This document shows positions 56,114-62,762 of a DNA stretch of 64,000 nucleotides, piece by piece. The translations under genes were made by a program, and so were the position numbers. Origin of the DNA: Parafrankia elaeagni (GTDB lineage Bacteria; Actinomycetota; Actinomycetes; Frankiales; Frankiaceae); assembly GCF_000374165.1 (NCBI RefSeq), contig NZ_KB893712.1:98238-162237 (forward strand), read 5' to 3'. How positions within the stretch are numbered: the stretch's first letter is position 1; each line of letters opens with the position of its first letter. Below the pieces are notes generated by a model. It searched no databases. It saw nothing but the letters and a program-made list of their open reading frames with translations, and had not been told where the DNA came from.

Positions 56114-56162
56114 GATCAACGATTCGTGATCACTAGACGTGGCACGCATAGGCGCCATGCGT
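56114..56162. promoter_or_regulatory. Two inverted repeats upstream of the XRE-TPR regulator
   Basis: GATCA/TGATC (56114-56118 and 56127-56131) and ACGCAT/ATGCGT (56144-56149 and 56157-56162). Both lie in the divergent promoter region between the small coiled-coil gene and the regulator gene. Probable operators; the binding protein is not known. Confidence 0.45.
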
Positions 56163-56245
56163 CGTAGGTATGAGTGATCCGCGGCGCTGGATAGACTGCG
56201 CAAGCACCGTCCGGGCATGGGAGGTCACGAAGGGGCGCCCCTGCG

Positions 56246-57763
56246 ATGAGCAACCAGGTAGACGATTCTCGCTACTGCCGTTGCGGCACACGCCTTGCCC
56301 GCGACAACGACCGGGGATCGTGCGGGCCCTGCCAGCGCCGGGCGCGAGAACAGGGCACGGCTGCGCCAGAGGTACCGGCCGGATTCTGGACCGCCTCCGA
56401 TCAGCTTCAGGACGCCCTCGATGAGTGGCACATGGGCCGGGTGATCGCGGCCTACCGCAACCACCCTCATCACACCGTCGCCCTGTCACAAGAGACGGTG
56501 GCCGGGTGGATGGGCATCACCCAGACCCAGTTGAGCCGCATCGAATCGGGTGAGCCGGCGACTGACCTTACGAAACTCATCCGGTGGGCTGAGCTCCTGC
56601 ACATCCCGGAAGATCTGCTGTGGTTCAAGCTCCCACGACAGCGCCCCAACGAGGCAACCTCTGCCCCTGCCCCGGTTGTCTCTCCCACCGCACCGGCGGT
56701 TCCCGACATCCTCGGGGTACCGCCGGGAGACAGCGCGGCTCCGCCGGCGGACCCATACCGGGTGATCGCAAACGTAGGGGAGGTGGTCATCGTGGCCATC
56801 GATCGGCGCACGTTCCTCGCGGGAAGCGGTGCCGGGTTCCTAGTCGGTGGCACGGTTATGCCTCTTGCGTCGTATCAGCAGGTCGCACCTGAGGCCATCG
56901 AGTATCTGGTGGCCCAGCTTGACGGCTACTACCGGGCCGACGCCGCGTTGGGGCCACACGCCGTGATTCCGTCGGTGCTGGTGCAGCAGGAACTCATCCG
57001 GCAGTTCCTGCGCGTCGCCCGGGGGCCCGAACGGCACGCCCTGTTGCGCACAAGCGTCGCCTACGCGGGCCTGACGACCTGGCTTTACCAGGACGCGGGA
57101 GACCTCGTGACCGCGTCGCACTGGGCGAACCAGGCACTCGAACTCGCCCACCGGGTGGGAGATACCCAGCTCGTCCGGCACGCCCTGACAAACAAGGCCA
57201 TGATCTGCACCGACCAGCAGGACGGACCTGGCACTCTCGACTTGACCAGCGCGGCCCTGACGGACGAGAACGGGCTGTGCGCGAAGGTCCGGGTACAGGC
57301 GATGCAGCAGACCGCCCACGGTTACGGCCTCATCGGCGACCGACGCGGTGCCGAGTACGCCTTGGACAAGGCTGCCGCGCTGCTGGCCCGCGTCGACGAT
57401 GACTACCCCTGGTTCAACGCCTGCCGGCGCACCCCCGGCTACATCGAAGTGCAGCGGGCTACCTGCTACAACCGGCTTGGCCTCGGCCGCGAGGCCCTGC
57501 CGCTGTGGGAGCAGGTCATCTCGGCCCTGCCCTCCACAGCCCGCCGAGACAAGGGCGTGTACCGGGCGCGGCAGGCCACCGCGCACGCCCAAGCCGGAAA
57601 CCCTGAGGCCGCCGCGGACGCCGTGACGCACGCCGTCACCGTTGCCCAGGAGACCAGTTCGGCGCGGCTACGGCAGGAACTCCACGGAGTTTGGCAGCAC
57701 CTCACGCCGTGGCATGACCATGAGATTGGACGACAGGTCAAAGCTCTGCTGGTCACGCTGTAG
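56246..57763 (+). CDS. XRE-family regulator with TPR domain and zinc-ribbon-like start
   Basis: A 505-residue regulator. Residues ~10-32 are a CxC...CxxC knuckle ('YCRCGTRLA' and 'SCGPCQRRA'). The HTH (~80-130) reads 'LSQETVAGWMGITQTQLSRIESGEPATDLTKLIRWAELL'. A Pro-rich linker precedes 'IDRRTFLAGSGAGFLVGG' and then a ~300-residue TPR-like array ('SHWANQALELAHRVGDTQLVRHAL'). This architecture is typical of actinobacterial regulators that sense small ligands or peptides. Here it sits in an integrative element, so control of transfer or excision is possible. ATG 56246; it is followed after 15 bp by the pterin dehydratase gene. Confidence 0.86.
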   Translation: MSNQVDDSRYCRCGTRLARDNDRGSCGPCQRRAREQGTAAPEVPAGFWTASDQLQDALDEWHMGRVIAAYRNHPHHTVALSQETVAGWMGITQTQLSRIESGEPATDLTKLIRWAELLHIPEDLLWFKLPRQRPNEATSAPAPVVSPTAPAVPDILGVPPGDSAAPPADPYRVIANVGEVVIVAIDRRTFLAGSGAGFLVGGTVMPLASYQQVAPEAIEYLVAQLDGYYRADAALGPHAVIPSVLVQQELIRQFLRVARGPERHALLRTSVAYAGLTTWLYQDAGDLVTASHWANQALELAHRVGDTQLVRHALTNKAMICTDQQDGPGTLDLTSAALTDENGLCAKVRVQAMQQTAHGYGLIGDRRGAEYALDKAAALLARVDDDYPWFNACRRTPGYIEVQRATCYNRLGLGREALPLWEQVISALPSTARRDKGVYRARQATAHAQAGNPEAAADAVTHAVTVAQETSSARLRQELHGVWQHLTPWHDHEIGRQVKALLVTL

Positions 57764-57778
57764 GAAGGGACAACGAGC

Positions 57779-58102
57779 ATGGGACTACGCGACCCGCTGT
57801 CGGCCGAGGAGGTCACCCGACGTCTGGCCACGCTGGACGGATGGGTGAAGGCCACCGACCGCGAGGAGATCCACAAGACCTTCCCCGTGGAGTATTACGC
57901 CGCGATCGAGGCACTCGGCGCCGTGGCCGAGTCCGCGAAGGAACTGGAGCACCACCCGGACGTCGAACTGCACTGGGGAGAACTGACGTTCAGCCTCACC
58001 ACCTACAGCGCCGGGCAGCAGATCACCGAACTCGACTTCCGGCTGATCGACCGTATCGAAGATGTGCTGGCCCGCTACGTCCAGGAAGAAACGGCGGGAT
58101 AG
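57779..58102 (+). CDS. Pterin-4a-carbinolamine dehydratase
   Basis: A 107-residue PCD. The active-site segment 'AKELEHHPDVELHWGELTFSLTTYSAG' carries the conserved EHHP motif and the His of 'LHWG', with 'LDFRLIDRIEDV' at the end. PCD recycles the 4a-hydroxy-tetrahydropterin of aromatic hydroxylases and also acts as a transcription cofactor (DCoH) in animals. No hydroxylase is in the window. ATG 57779 follows GAAGGGAC. Placed directly after the regulator, it may be cargo or a regulator partner. Confidence 0.9.
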   Translation: MGLRDPLSAEEVTRRLATLDGWVKATDREEIHKTFPVEYYAAIEALGAVAESAKELEHHPDVELHWGELTFSLTTYSAGQQITELDFRLIDRIEDVLARYVQEETAG

Positions 58103-58240
58103 CCGAAGAGCACCCAGAGGGGGACATCTGAAATCCGCGGTCTCTACTCGATCCGCTCCCTCGACTGACGACCCCGCGACCTTCCCCGTGCTCCCCCGGC
58201 GGATGTGGTCCGGGGTCGTCTTCGGTGTGGGGACGTGGGA

Positions 58241-58285
58241 CAGCCCCGGGGCTCGTCCGCTGGTGTGGCGGGTGCCCCGGGGCTG
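58241..58285. terminator. Hairpin with self-palindromic arms between convergent genes
   Basis: CAGCCCCGGGGC (58241-58252) and GCCCCGGGGCTG (58274-58285) are perfect complements; each arm is itself nearly palindromic. It lies between the pterin dehydratase gene and the convergent 58325 gene and would stop transcription from both sides. Confidence 0.75.
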
Positions 58286-58324
58286 TGGGGTGTGCTGGTG
58301 GTGCGCGGGGTGGTGGTGTGTGGG

Positions 58325-58723
58325 TCATGCGGCTTTGCGTCGCTGTTGCCAGATCTCCCAAGCGATGTCGTGGAGGTAGGTGCCTTCGCGTCGGGGTCGG
58401 CGGAAGGCTCCTGGGGTGATCCCGATGCGTTTGGCGGCGCGTTTGCGTCGGTCTTCGATGCCGTTGTGCCAGGTTCCGGGTTCCAACCCGAGCATGATCC
58501 GCATCGCCGCGCTGACGTCGGTTCCGAGAGGCTCGATCGCGTCACGGATGATCTGCTCGGCGGCGATGGCCCGTTCGTCGGGGCTGCCGGTGTGGCTGGG
58601 GGTGAGCAGGTCGACCAGGTGTGGCGCGTGGGTGGCAAGGCGCGTGGCGCGGACGCCGTGGCGCATTGCCTTCCGGAGGTGCTGGGTGAGCGTCGGGACG
58701 TCGATCGGGTGTTCGGTCGTCAT
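58325..58723 (-). CDS. AICE hypothetical protein, paralogue of the 59973 protein
   Basis: A 132-residue helical protein: 'PTLTQHLRKAMRHGVRATRLATHAPHLVDLLTP', 'RAIAAEQIIRDAIEPLG', 'MLGLEPGTWHNGIEDRRKRAAKRIGITPGAFRRP', ending in 'LHDIAWEIWQQRRKAA'. The spacing of HAPhLVxLL, RAI-AE and GLxxG..RR..AA..hGhT blocks recurs in the protein at 59973-60380. The second half resembles actinobacterial modules that read like atypical helix-turn-helix domains. ATG 58723 is chosen although its ribosome site is weak; the frame is open further upstream. Confidence 0.7.
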   Translation of the reverse strand: MTTEHPIDVPTLTQHLRKAMRHGVRATRLATHAPHLVDLLTPSHTGSPDERAIAAEQIIRDAIEPLGTDVSAAMRIMLGLEPGTWHNGIEDRRKRAAKRIGITPGAFRRPRREGTYLHDIAWEIWQQRRKAA

Positions 58724-59092
58724 GTGCGGTCTGGCTGGGGCCGTTGATCGGCCCCCGCTTTCCCCCGCCGTTCCCTCCTCTCGTGTGTGTCGCCCGGAAC
58801 GCGGGGGTTCGGGGCAACGCTGAGCATTCTGACACGTTGACCCACGTGTTGCGGTGTTTGCATCCACTAGCCTCCAGCAACGCACCCTGTGATCACCTGG
58901 CGTCTCTCCGAATCCGGTCTGTCTGATCCGGTGCGGTGCGCGTCCTGGCGGGGGTGCCCGGGTTCCGTCTTCCGGCGCGCGGGGCGCTGGGGCCTGTGAG
59001 TGCCGGGGTGTCTGCATGCAGCAAGGATGCCCACCATCGGGGGCTATCGCAGGTCGCTGGACGCTACGGCCGTTGTTCGGATCCGTGACGTT

Positions 59093-59169
59093 GTGTCCGC
59101 CAGTGTCCGCCAGTGTCCGCCAGTGTCCGCCAGTGCCCGCCAGTGTCCGCCAGTGCCCGCCGGTGTCGG
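59093..59169. repeat. 10-bp tandem repeat (about 7.5 copies)
   Basis: GTGTCCGCCA is repeated with period 10; copies 5 and 7 read GTGCCCGC. Period 10 places every unit on the same DNA face. Streptomyces conjugation loci (clt) carry short direct repeats bound by the FtsK-like TraB protein, and RCR origins may carry iterons, so this array is a candidate for either. Confidence 0.85.
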
Positions 59170-59285
59170 AATGTGCCGCTCCGTCCGGCCCAAACTTTCT
59201 CGGTGTGACTGGCACTTAAGTGGGGGTGGGCCCGCGCTGAGACTCCCACGGCCCGGCCTACGGCACCCAGCGACCACCCCCGACG

Positions 59286-59307
59286 CTTTGTGGTACAGCT
59301 CACAAAG
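59286..59307. promoter_or_regulatory. Inverted repeat CTTTGTG-n8-CACAAAG
   Basis: Perfect 7-bp arms (59286-59292 and 59301-59307) around 8 nt in an otherwise GC-rich zone, ~300 bp before the rightward gene block. A likely operator for an element-encoded repressor (KorSA-like role); inferred from symmetry alone. Confidence 0.5.
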
Positions 59308-59605
59308 AGGCGAATCGGGGCTGTAGGTCCCCGATGGGGTGTGCTGCGGGGGTGCTGGCTGGCGGTGCGCGCGTCGGGGTGGTTGACCTGGGCGTATGCC
59401 GGTCGTGTGCCAGTGGGGTGCCGGCCGCGGTGGCGGGCTGATACCGGTTGAGCGCCTTTCCTGTGCCGCTTTGATGCTGGTTAGCGGCCGGTTATGGGTG
59501 CAGCGCGCTGCCAGCGTTTCGAGGAATTCTGCGTGCACGGCGGGAAACGCCCCGCCAGATGCCCCGCATGGGGCGTCACGTTCTTTCCTCGGAAGGTGGT
59601 TCCTG

Positions 59606-59785
59606 GTGGCTCGGTATGTGTATCGGCGGTCGTTGTGGTGGACGTTCGCGAAGATCTGCGCGGCGATGTGCGCGTTGTATCTGGTGCTCGCGGCGGTGGA
59701 GTGGGTGTTCGAGACGGCGCCGTATCTGGTCCTCGGGTCGTTGACGGTGGCGGCGGGCGCGGTGGCTGCGCGGGTGATCCGCTGA
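59606..59785 (+). CDS. Small membrane protein of the transfer block
   Basis: A 59-residue protein: basic start 'VARYVYRRSLWWTFAKICAAM', then two hydrophobic segments ('CALYLVLAAVEWVF' and 'YLVLGSLTVAAGAVAARVIR'). GTG 59606 is preceded by GGAAGG at 59591-59596; a longer upstream frame is not protein-like. Its stop overlaps the next ATG (TGATG). Position and size match the small Spd-like proteins of Streptomyces plasmids and AICEs, which help plasmid spread between hyphal compartments. Confidence 0.65.
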   Translation: MARYVYRRSLWWTFAKICAAMCALYLVLAAVEWVFETAPYLVLGSLTVAAGAVAARVIR

Positions 59786-59976
59786 TGGGGGAGGACATCG
59801 CCCGGCGACAGCGCATTCTGTTCTGGGCCGCGTTGCTGGCTCTGAATGTGGGTGTTGCGGTCGCGTCGTTCTCGGTGATGGCGCTGGTCGGGGTTCTCGC
59901 TCGGCCGGATCCGGCTCCGTTGGCACCGGTGTCGGTGACGGCGGACCGCGTGGACCGGGTGGAGGTGTCGCGGTGA
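59785..59976 (+). CDS. Small single-span membrane protein
   Basis: A 63-residue protein: charged start 'MGEDIARRQRILFWAALLALNVGVAVASFSVMALVGVLA' shows one long membrane helix (residues ~11-37), then a short Pro/Val tail. ATG 59785 overlaps the preceding stop, and its end overlaps the next GTG by 4 nt. A Spd-like or TraSA-partner membrane protein is likely; no family recognised with certainty. Confidence 0.65.
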   Translation: MGEDIARRQRILFWAALLALNVGVAVASFSVMALVGVLARPDPAPLAPVSVTADRVDRVEVSR

Positions 59977-60380
59977 CCCTCCCCGAGCTGGCGGATGTGT
60001 GGGTGGAGCTGGACGGCACGGTCCGGCACGGCGCGCGGGCGCAGGCGCTCGTGGAACACGCCCCGGACCTGGTTCGACTCTTGGCCCCGGACGACGCAAC
60101 CCCCCTGGTCATCAGGGCTATCACGGCGGAAGGACTGCTCCGGCTGGCGGTGGCCGGTCTGGGCGGGGTTCAGGGTGTGGCGGTGGCTGCGCTGTTCGGG
60201 CTGGCGGACGGGATGGGCGGGCAACCCCTCGGGGTCCGGCGTGAGCACGCGGCGGCGGTGTTGGGGCTCACCGGGTGGGCGTTGCAGAAACCCGCCCGTC
60301 GTGACGGCCTGGTCCTCGGGCTCGCGGTGGAGGTCTGCCGGGTACTCCACGCGGTCCGAAACGACCAGCACCGGCCGTAG
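59973..60380 (+). CDS. AICE hypothetical protein, paralogue of the 58325 protein
   Basis: A 135-residue protein. The blocks 'ARAQALVEHAPDLVRLLAP', 'RAITAEGLLRLAVAGLG', 'ALFGLADGMGGQPLGVRREHAAAVLGLTGWALQKPARRDG' and 'LAVEVCRVLHAVR' follow the same order and spacing as in the opposite-strand protein at 58325-58723. GTG 59973 overlaps the preceding gene (GTGA). The fold may be an atypical HTH or a protein-binding helical module. Function unknown. Confidence 0.75.
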   Translation: MTLPELADVWVELDGTVRHGARAQALVEHAPDLVRLLAPDDATPLVIRAITAEGLLRLAVAGLGGVQGVAVAALFGLADGMGGQPLGVRREHAAAVLGLTGWALQKPARRDGLVLGLAVEVCRVLHAVRNDQHRP

Positions 60381-60548
60381 AACGGCGATCCGCTGGCGGC
60401 GGTCCGATTCCCTTCCTTCTCCGGTCCGTGTTCTGTCCTGCAACTTTCCGCAAACTCGGCTGCCCTTTTCCTCTTCGACCGGTGGATCGTTGAAGGACGA
60501 TGAAAGCCGGTCGGCACCCCCCACTCGACAACCCTTGGAGGTTTTCTG

Positions 60549-60878
60549 ATGCGTGTGATTCCGATCGACGTGGCGGCGTTCACGGTGACGTTGGCGATGG
60601 GTCCGGCGGCGCCGGTGATGGAGATGGACAAGAAGAGCCAGCGCGCTAACACGGACGGCGAGGCTTTGTATCAGGTGCCGGTGGCGTTCGGAATGTCGGA
60701 CGGCACGGCGAGTGTGGTCAACGTTCGTGTGGCGGGTGCGGCTCCGACGGTGCAGGTCGGCGCTCCCGTGGTGATCACGGGTCTGGTCGGGCGGGTGTGG
60801 GAGATGGGCGGCCGTCACGGCATCTCCTACTCCGCGGCGTCGGTCCGGCCGGCGGTCGGGTCGCCCTCGAAGGGCTGA
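60549..60878 (+). CDS. Conserved AICE protein upstream of traSA
   Basis: A 109-residue beta-rich protein: 'MRVIPIDVAAFTVTLAMGPAAPVMEMDKKSQRANTDGEALYQVPVAFGM' (as residues 1-50), then 'ASVVNVRVAG', 'GAPVVITGLVGRVWEMGGRHGISYSAASVRP'. Short proteins of this kind lie just before the FtsK-like gene in many actinomycete integrative elements; the OB-fold-like strand pattern could mean single-stranded-DNA binding, but this is unproven. ATG 60549 follows 'TTGGAGG'. Confidence 0.75.
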   Translation: MRVIPIDVAAFTVTLAMGPAAPVMEMDKKSQRANTDGEALYQVPVAFGMSDGTASVVNVRVAGAAPTVQVGAPVVITGLVGRVWEMGGRHGISYSAASVRPAVGSPSKG

Positions 60879-60963
60879 GTAGACGGGGCGGCGGTCTGGT
60901 GATGTGCCGGGCCGCCGTGCCCTTTCCCGGTTCTGGCTGATCTTCATGTGAAGGGTGGTGGGT

Positions 60964-62664
60964 GTGGTGCCGGTGTTGCAGGTGCGGGCGGGCAGGCTGC
61001 GGCCGGACAACTTCCGGCTACGGCTGCGTCCCTCGGTCTGGGAACTGGCGTTCAAGTACGGGGCCCGGACGCTGTGGGGGTGGCGCCGTGAGCTGGGGGT
61101 GCTGGGCGGGCTGGTGTGGCTGCGCGGGCAGCTGGCCGGACTGTTCGGCGCGGACGGCGGCATGGTCGTGCTCGGCGTGCTCGCCGTGCTGGTCCTGGTC
61201 GTCGCGCCGTGGCGACGCGCGGTGCTCGGCTGGCTGGGGGTCGGGCGGCTGCGGCGGCGCTGGTCGGCGGCGTGTCGGGCGTCCGGGTTGGAAGTAGCGG
61301 GGCGTTCTCCGGGGATCCGGCGGGTGCGACGTACCGCGGCGGGGCGGACCTTCCGCGTTCGTCTGCGTCCCGGTCAGGACGTGAACGATCTGCAACGGGT
61401 CGCGTTGAAGCTCGCGGCGGCGCTCGGGGGCCGTGATCTGCGGATCGCTGCGGACCTGGCGCATGCCGGGCGGGCGGATGTGGTGTTGGTCAACCGGGAG
61501 GCGCTCGGGGCCACGGTCGGCGCGGTGGACCTCGACGGCGGCGGCGATGACCTGTCGGATCTGGATGCGGTGCCGGTCGGGCGGCGTGAGGACGGCGGCC
61601 CGTGGCTGCTACGGCTCCGTGGCTCGCATGTCCTTGTCGCTGGCGCATCCGGTGCGGGTAAGGCGTCGGTGTTGTGGTCGATCGTCCGCGCGTTGGCGGT
61701 GGCGATCCGCTCGGGGCTGGTGCAGGTGTGGGCGGCCGATCCCAAGGGCGGGATGGAGCTGGGGTTCGGTGAACCGCTGTTCCGTCACTTCGCTACGGAT
61801 ATCGAGGGCATCGCGGATCTACTCGAAGACGCGGTGGGCACGATGCAGCGGCGGACGGGCTGGCTCCGTGGCCGGACCCGGCTGCACACCCCGACCCGGA
61901 AACACCCCCTGATCGTGATCATGGTGGATGAGATCGCCGCGCTGACCGCCTATGCGGCGGACCGGGAGACCAAACAGCGGATCTCCGGGGCGCTGTCGCT
62001 GCTGCTATCCCAGGGCCGTGCGGCCGGGGTCGTCGTGATCGGCGCGGTGCAGGACCCGCGTAAGGATGTGGTGCCGTTCCGGGACCTGTTCCAAATCCGG
62101 GTTGCGCTACGGATGAAGGCCGCGGAAGCCAACCTGGTGCTGGGCGAGGACGCCTACCTGCGCGGCGCGTGGACCGACCGGATCCCGATGTCGCTGCCGG
62201 GTGTCGGCTACGTGTTGGAAGACGGCGATCCCACCCCTGTGCGGGTGCGCGCCGCGTGGGTGGACGACCAGGACATCCACACCATGGCGGCGCAGTACGG
62301 GCAGGCACCGCAGTGGGCGGCCCCGGCCTGGGCGGCGCTGCCGCACAGCGCTCCGGCACCGAAGCTGCCCCGCCTCGTCCCGCCCACGGCGGCACTGCCC
62401 CCACCGGTACGGCCTGCCGCCCCACCTCCACCCGTGCCACCCCCGGCGCCATCCTCGGCGGGGGCTGCGGCGGCTGGCGGCTGGGTGCCTGACCTGAGCG
62501 CGTACGGCGTGGATGACGACCCGACGATTCCGCTTCGCCTGCCGCTTCCCCCACCCCCGGCGTTGCCTCCGGTGCCTCCACCGACAGCGGATGACGGAAG
62601 TCCCGCGTCTGAGGCGCTGTGGGAACGGTTCGCGCGCCGTCAGCGCCCCCCTGAGCAGAGCTAG
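60964..62664 (+). CDS. traSA: FtsK/SpoIIIE-type DNA translocase (TraSA/TraB-like)
   Basis: A 566-residue translocase. The N-terminus has two hydrophobic segments (~35-85). The motor domain shows Walker A 'VAGASGAGKASVLW', 'VWAADPKGGMELGFG', Walker B 'PLIVIMVDEIAALTAYA', and 'SQGRAAGVVVIGAVQDPRKDV'. The C-terminal ~120 residues are Pro-rich. In Streptomyces such single proteins move double-stranded DNA between mycelia after binding repeats at clt. The GTG cluster at 60955-60969 leaves the start ambiguous; GTG 60964 is 8 nt after AAGGG. Confidence 0.92.
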   Translation: MVPVLQVRAGRLRPDNFRLRLRPSVWELAFKYGARTLWGWRRELGVLGGLVWLRGQLAGLFGADGGMVVLGVLAVLVLVVAPWRRAVLGWLGVGRLRRRWSAACRASGLEVAGRSPGIRRVRRTAAGRTFRVRLRPGQDVNDLQRVALKLAAALGGRDLRIAADLAHAGRADVVLVNREALGATVGAVDLDGGGDDLSDLDAVPVGRREDGGPWLLRLRGSHVLVAGASGAGKASVLWSIVRALAVAIRSGLVQVWAADPKGGMELGFGEPLFRHFATDIEGIADLLEDAVGTMQRRTGWLRGRTRLHTPTRKHPLIVIMVDEIAALTAYAADRETKQRISGALSLLLSQGRAAGVVVIGAVQDPRKDVVPFRDLFQIRVALRMKAAEANLVLGEDAYLRGAWTDRIPMSLPGVGYVLEDGDPTPVRVRAAWVDDQDIHTMAAQYGQAPQWAAPAWAALPHSAPAPKLPRLVPPTAALPPPVRPAAPPPPVPPPAPSSAGAAAAGGWVPDLSAYGVDDDPTIPLRLPLPPPPALPPVPPPTADDGSPASEALWERFARRQRPPEQS

Positions 62665-62762
62665 CCCGAAAGCCCCTCCTCTCCTTCTCGTCGCAGGGGC
62701 GTGACCGGCCTGGCGTTCGTGCCGGGCCGGTTCCCGCCGTGCCCGAAAACAGGGACACGATC

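Larger units (their letters stand above)
58724..59605. other. Gene-free region with decamer array (candidate transfer locus)
   Basis: No convincing gene in 880 bp. It contains the decamer repeat at 59093-59169, a perfect inverted repeat at 59286-59307, and GC-rich flanks. It separates the regulatory/cargo genes of the element from the rightward transfer-replication block, the position expected for a cis-acting transfer locus or control region. Confidence 0.55.

Noticed and set aside
59093-59169. Possible CRISPR array
   Set aside because: The repeat is uninterrupted at 10 bp with no spacers, and no cas genes are present.
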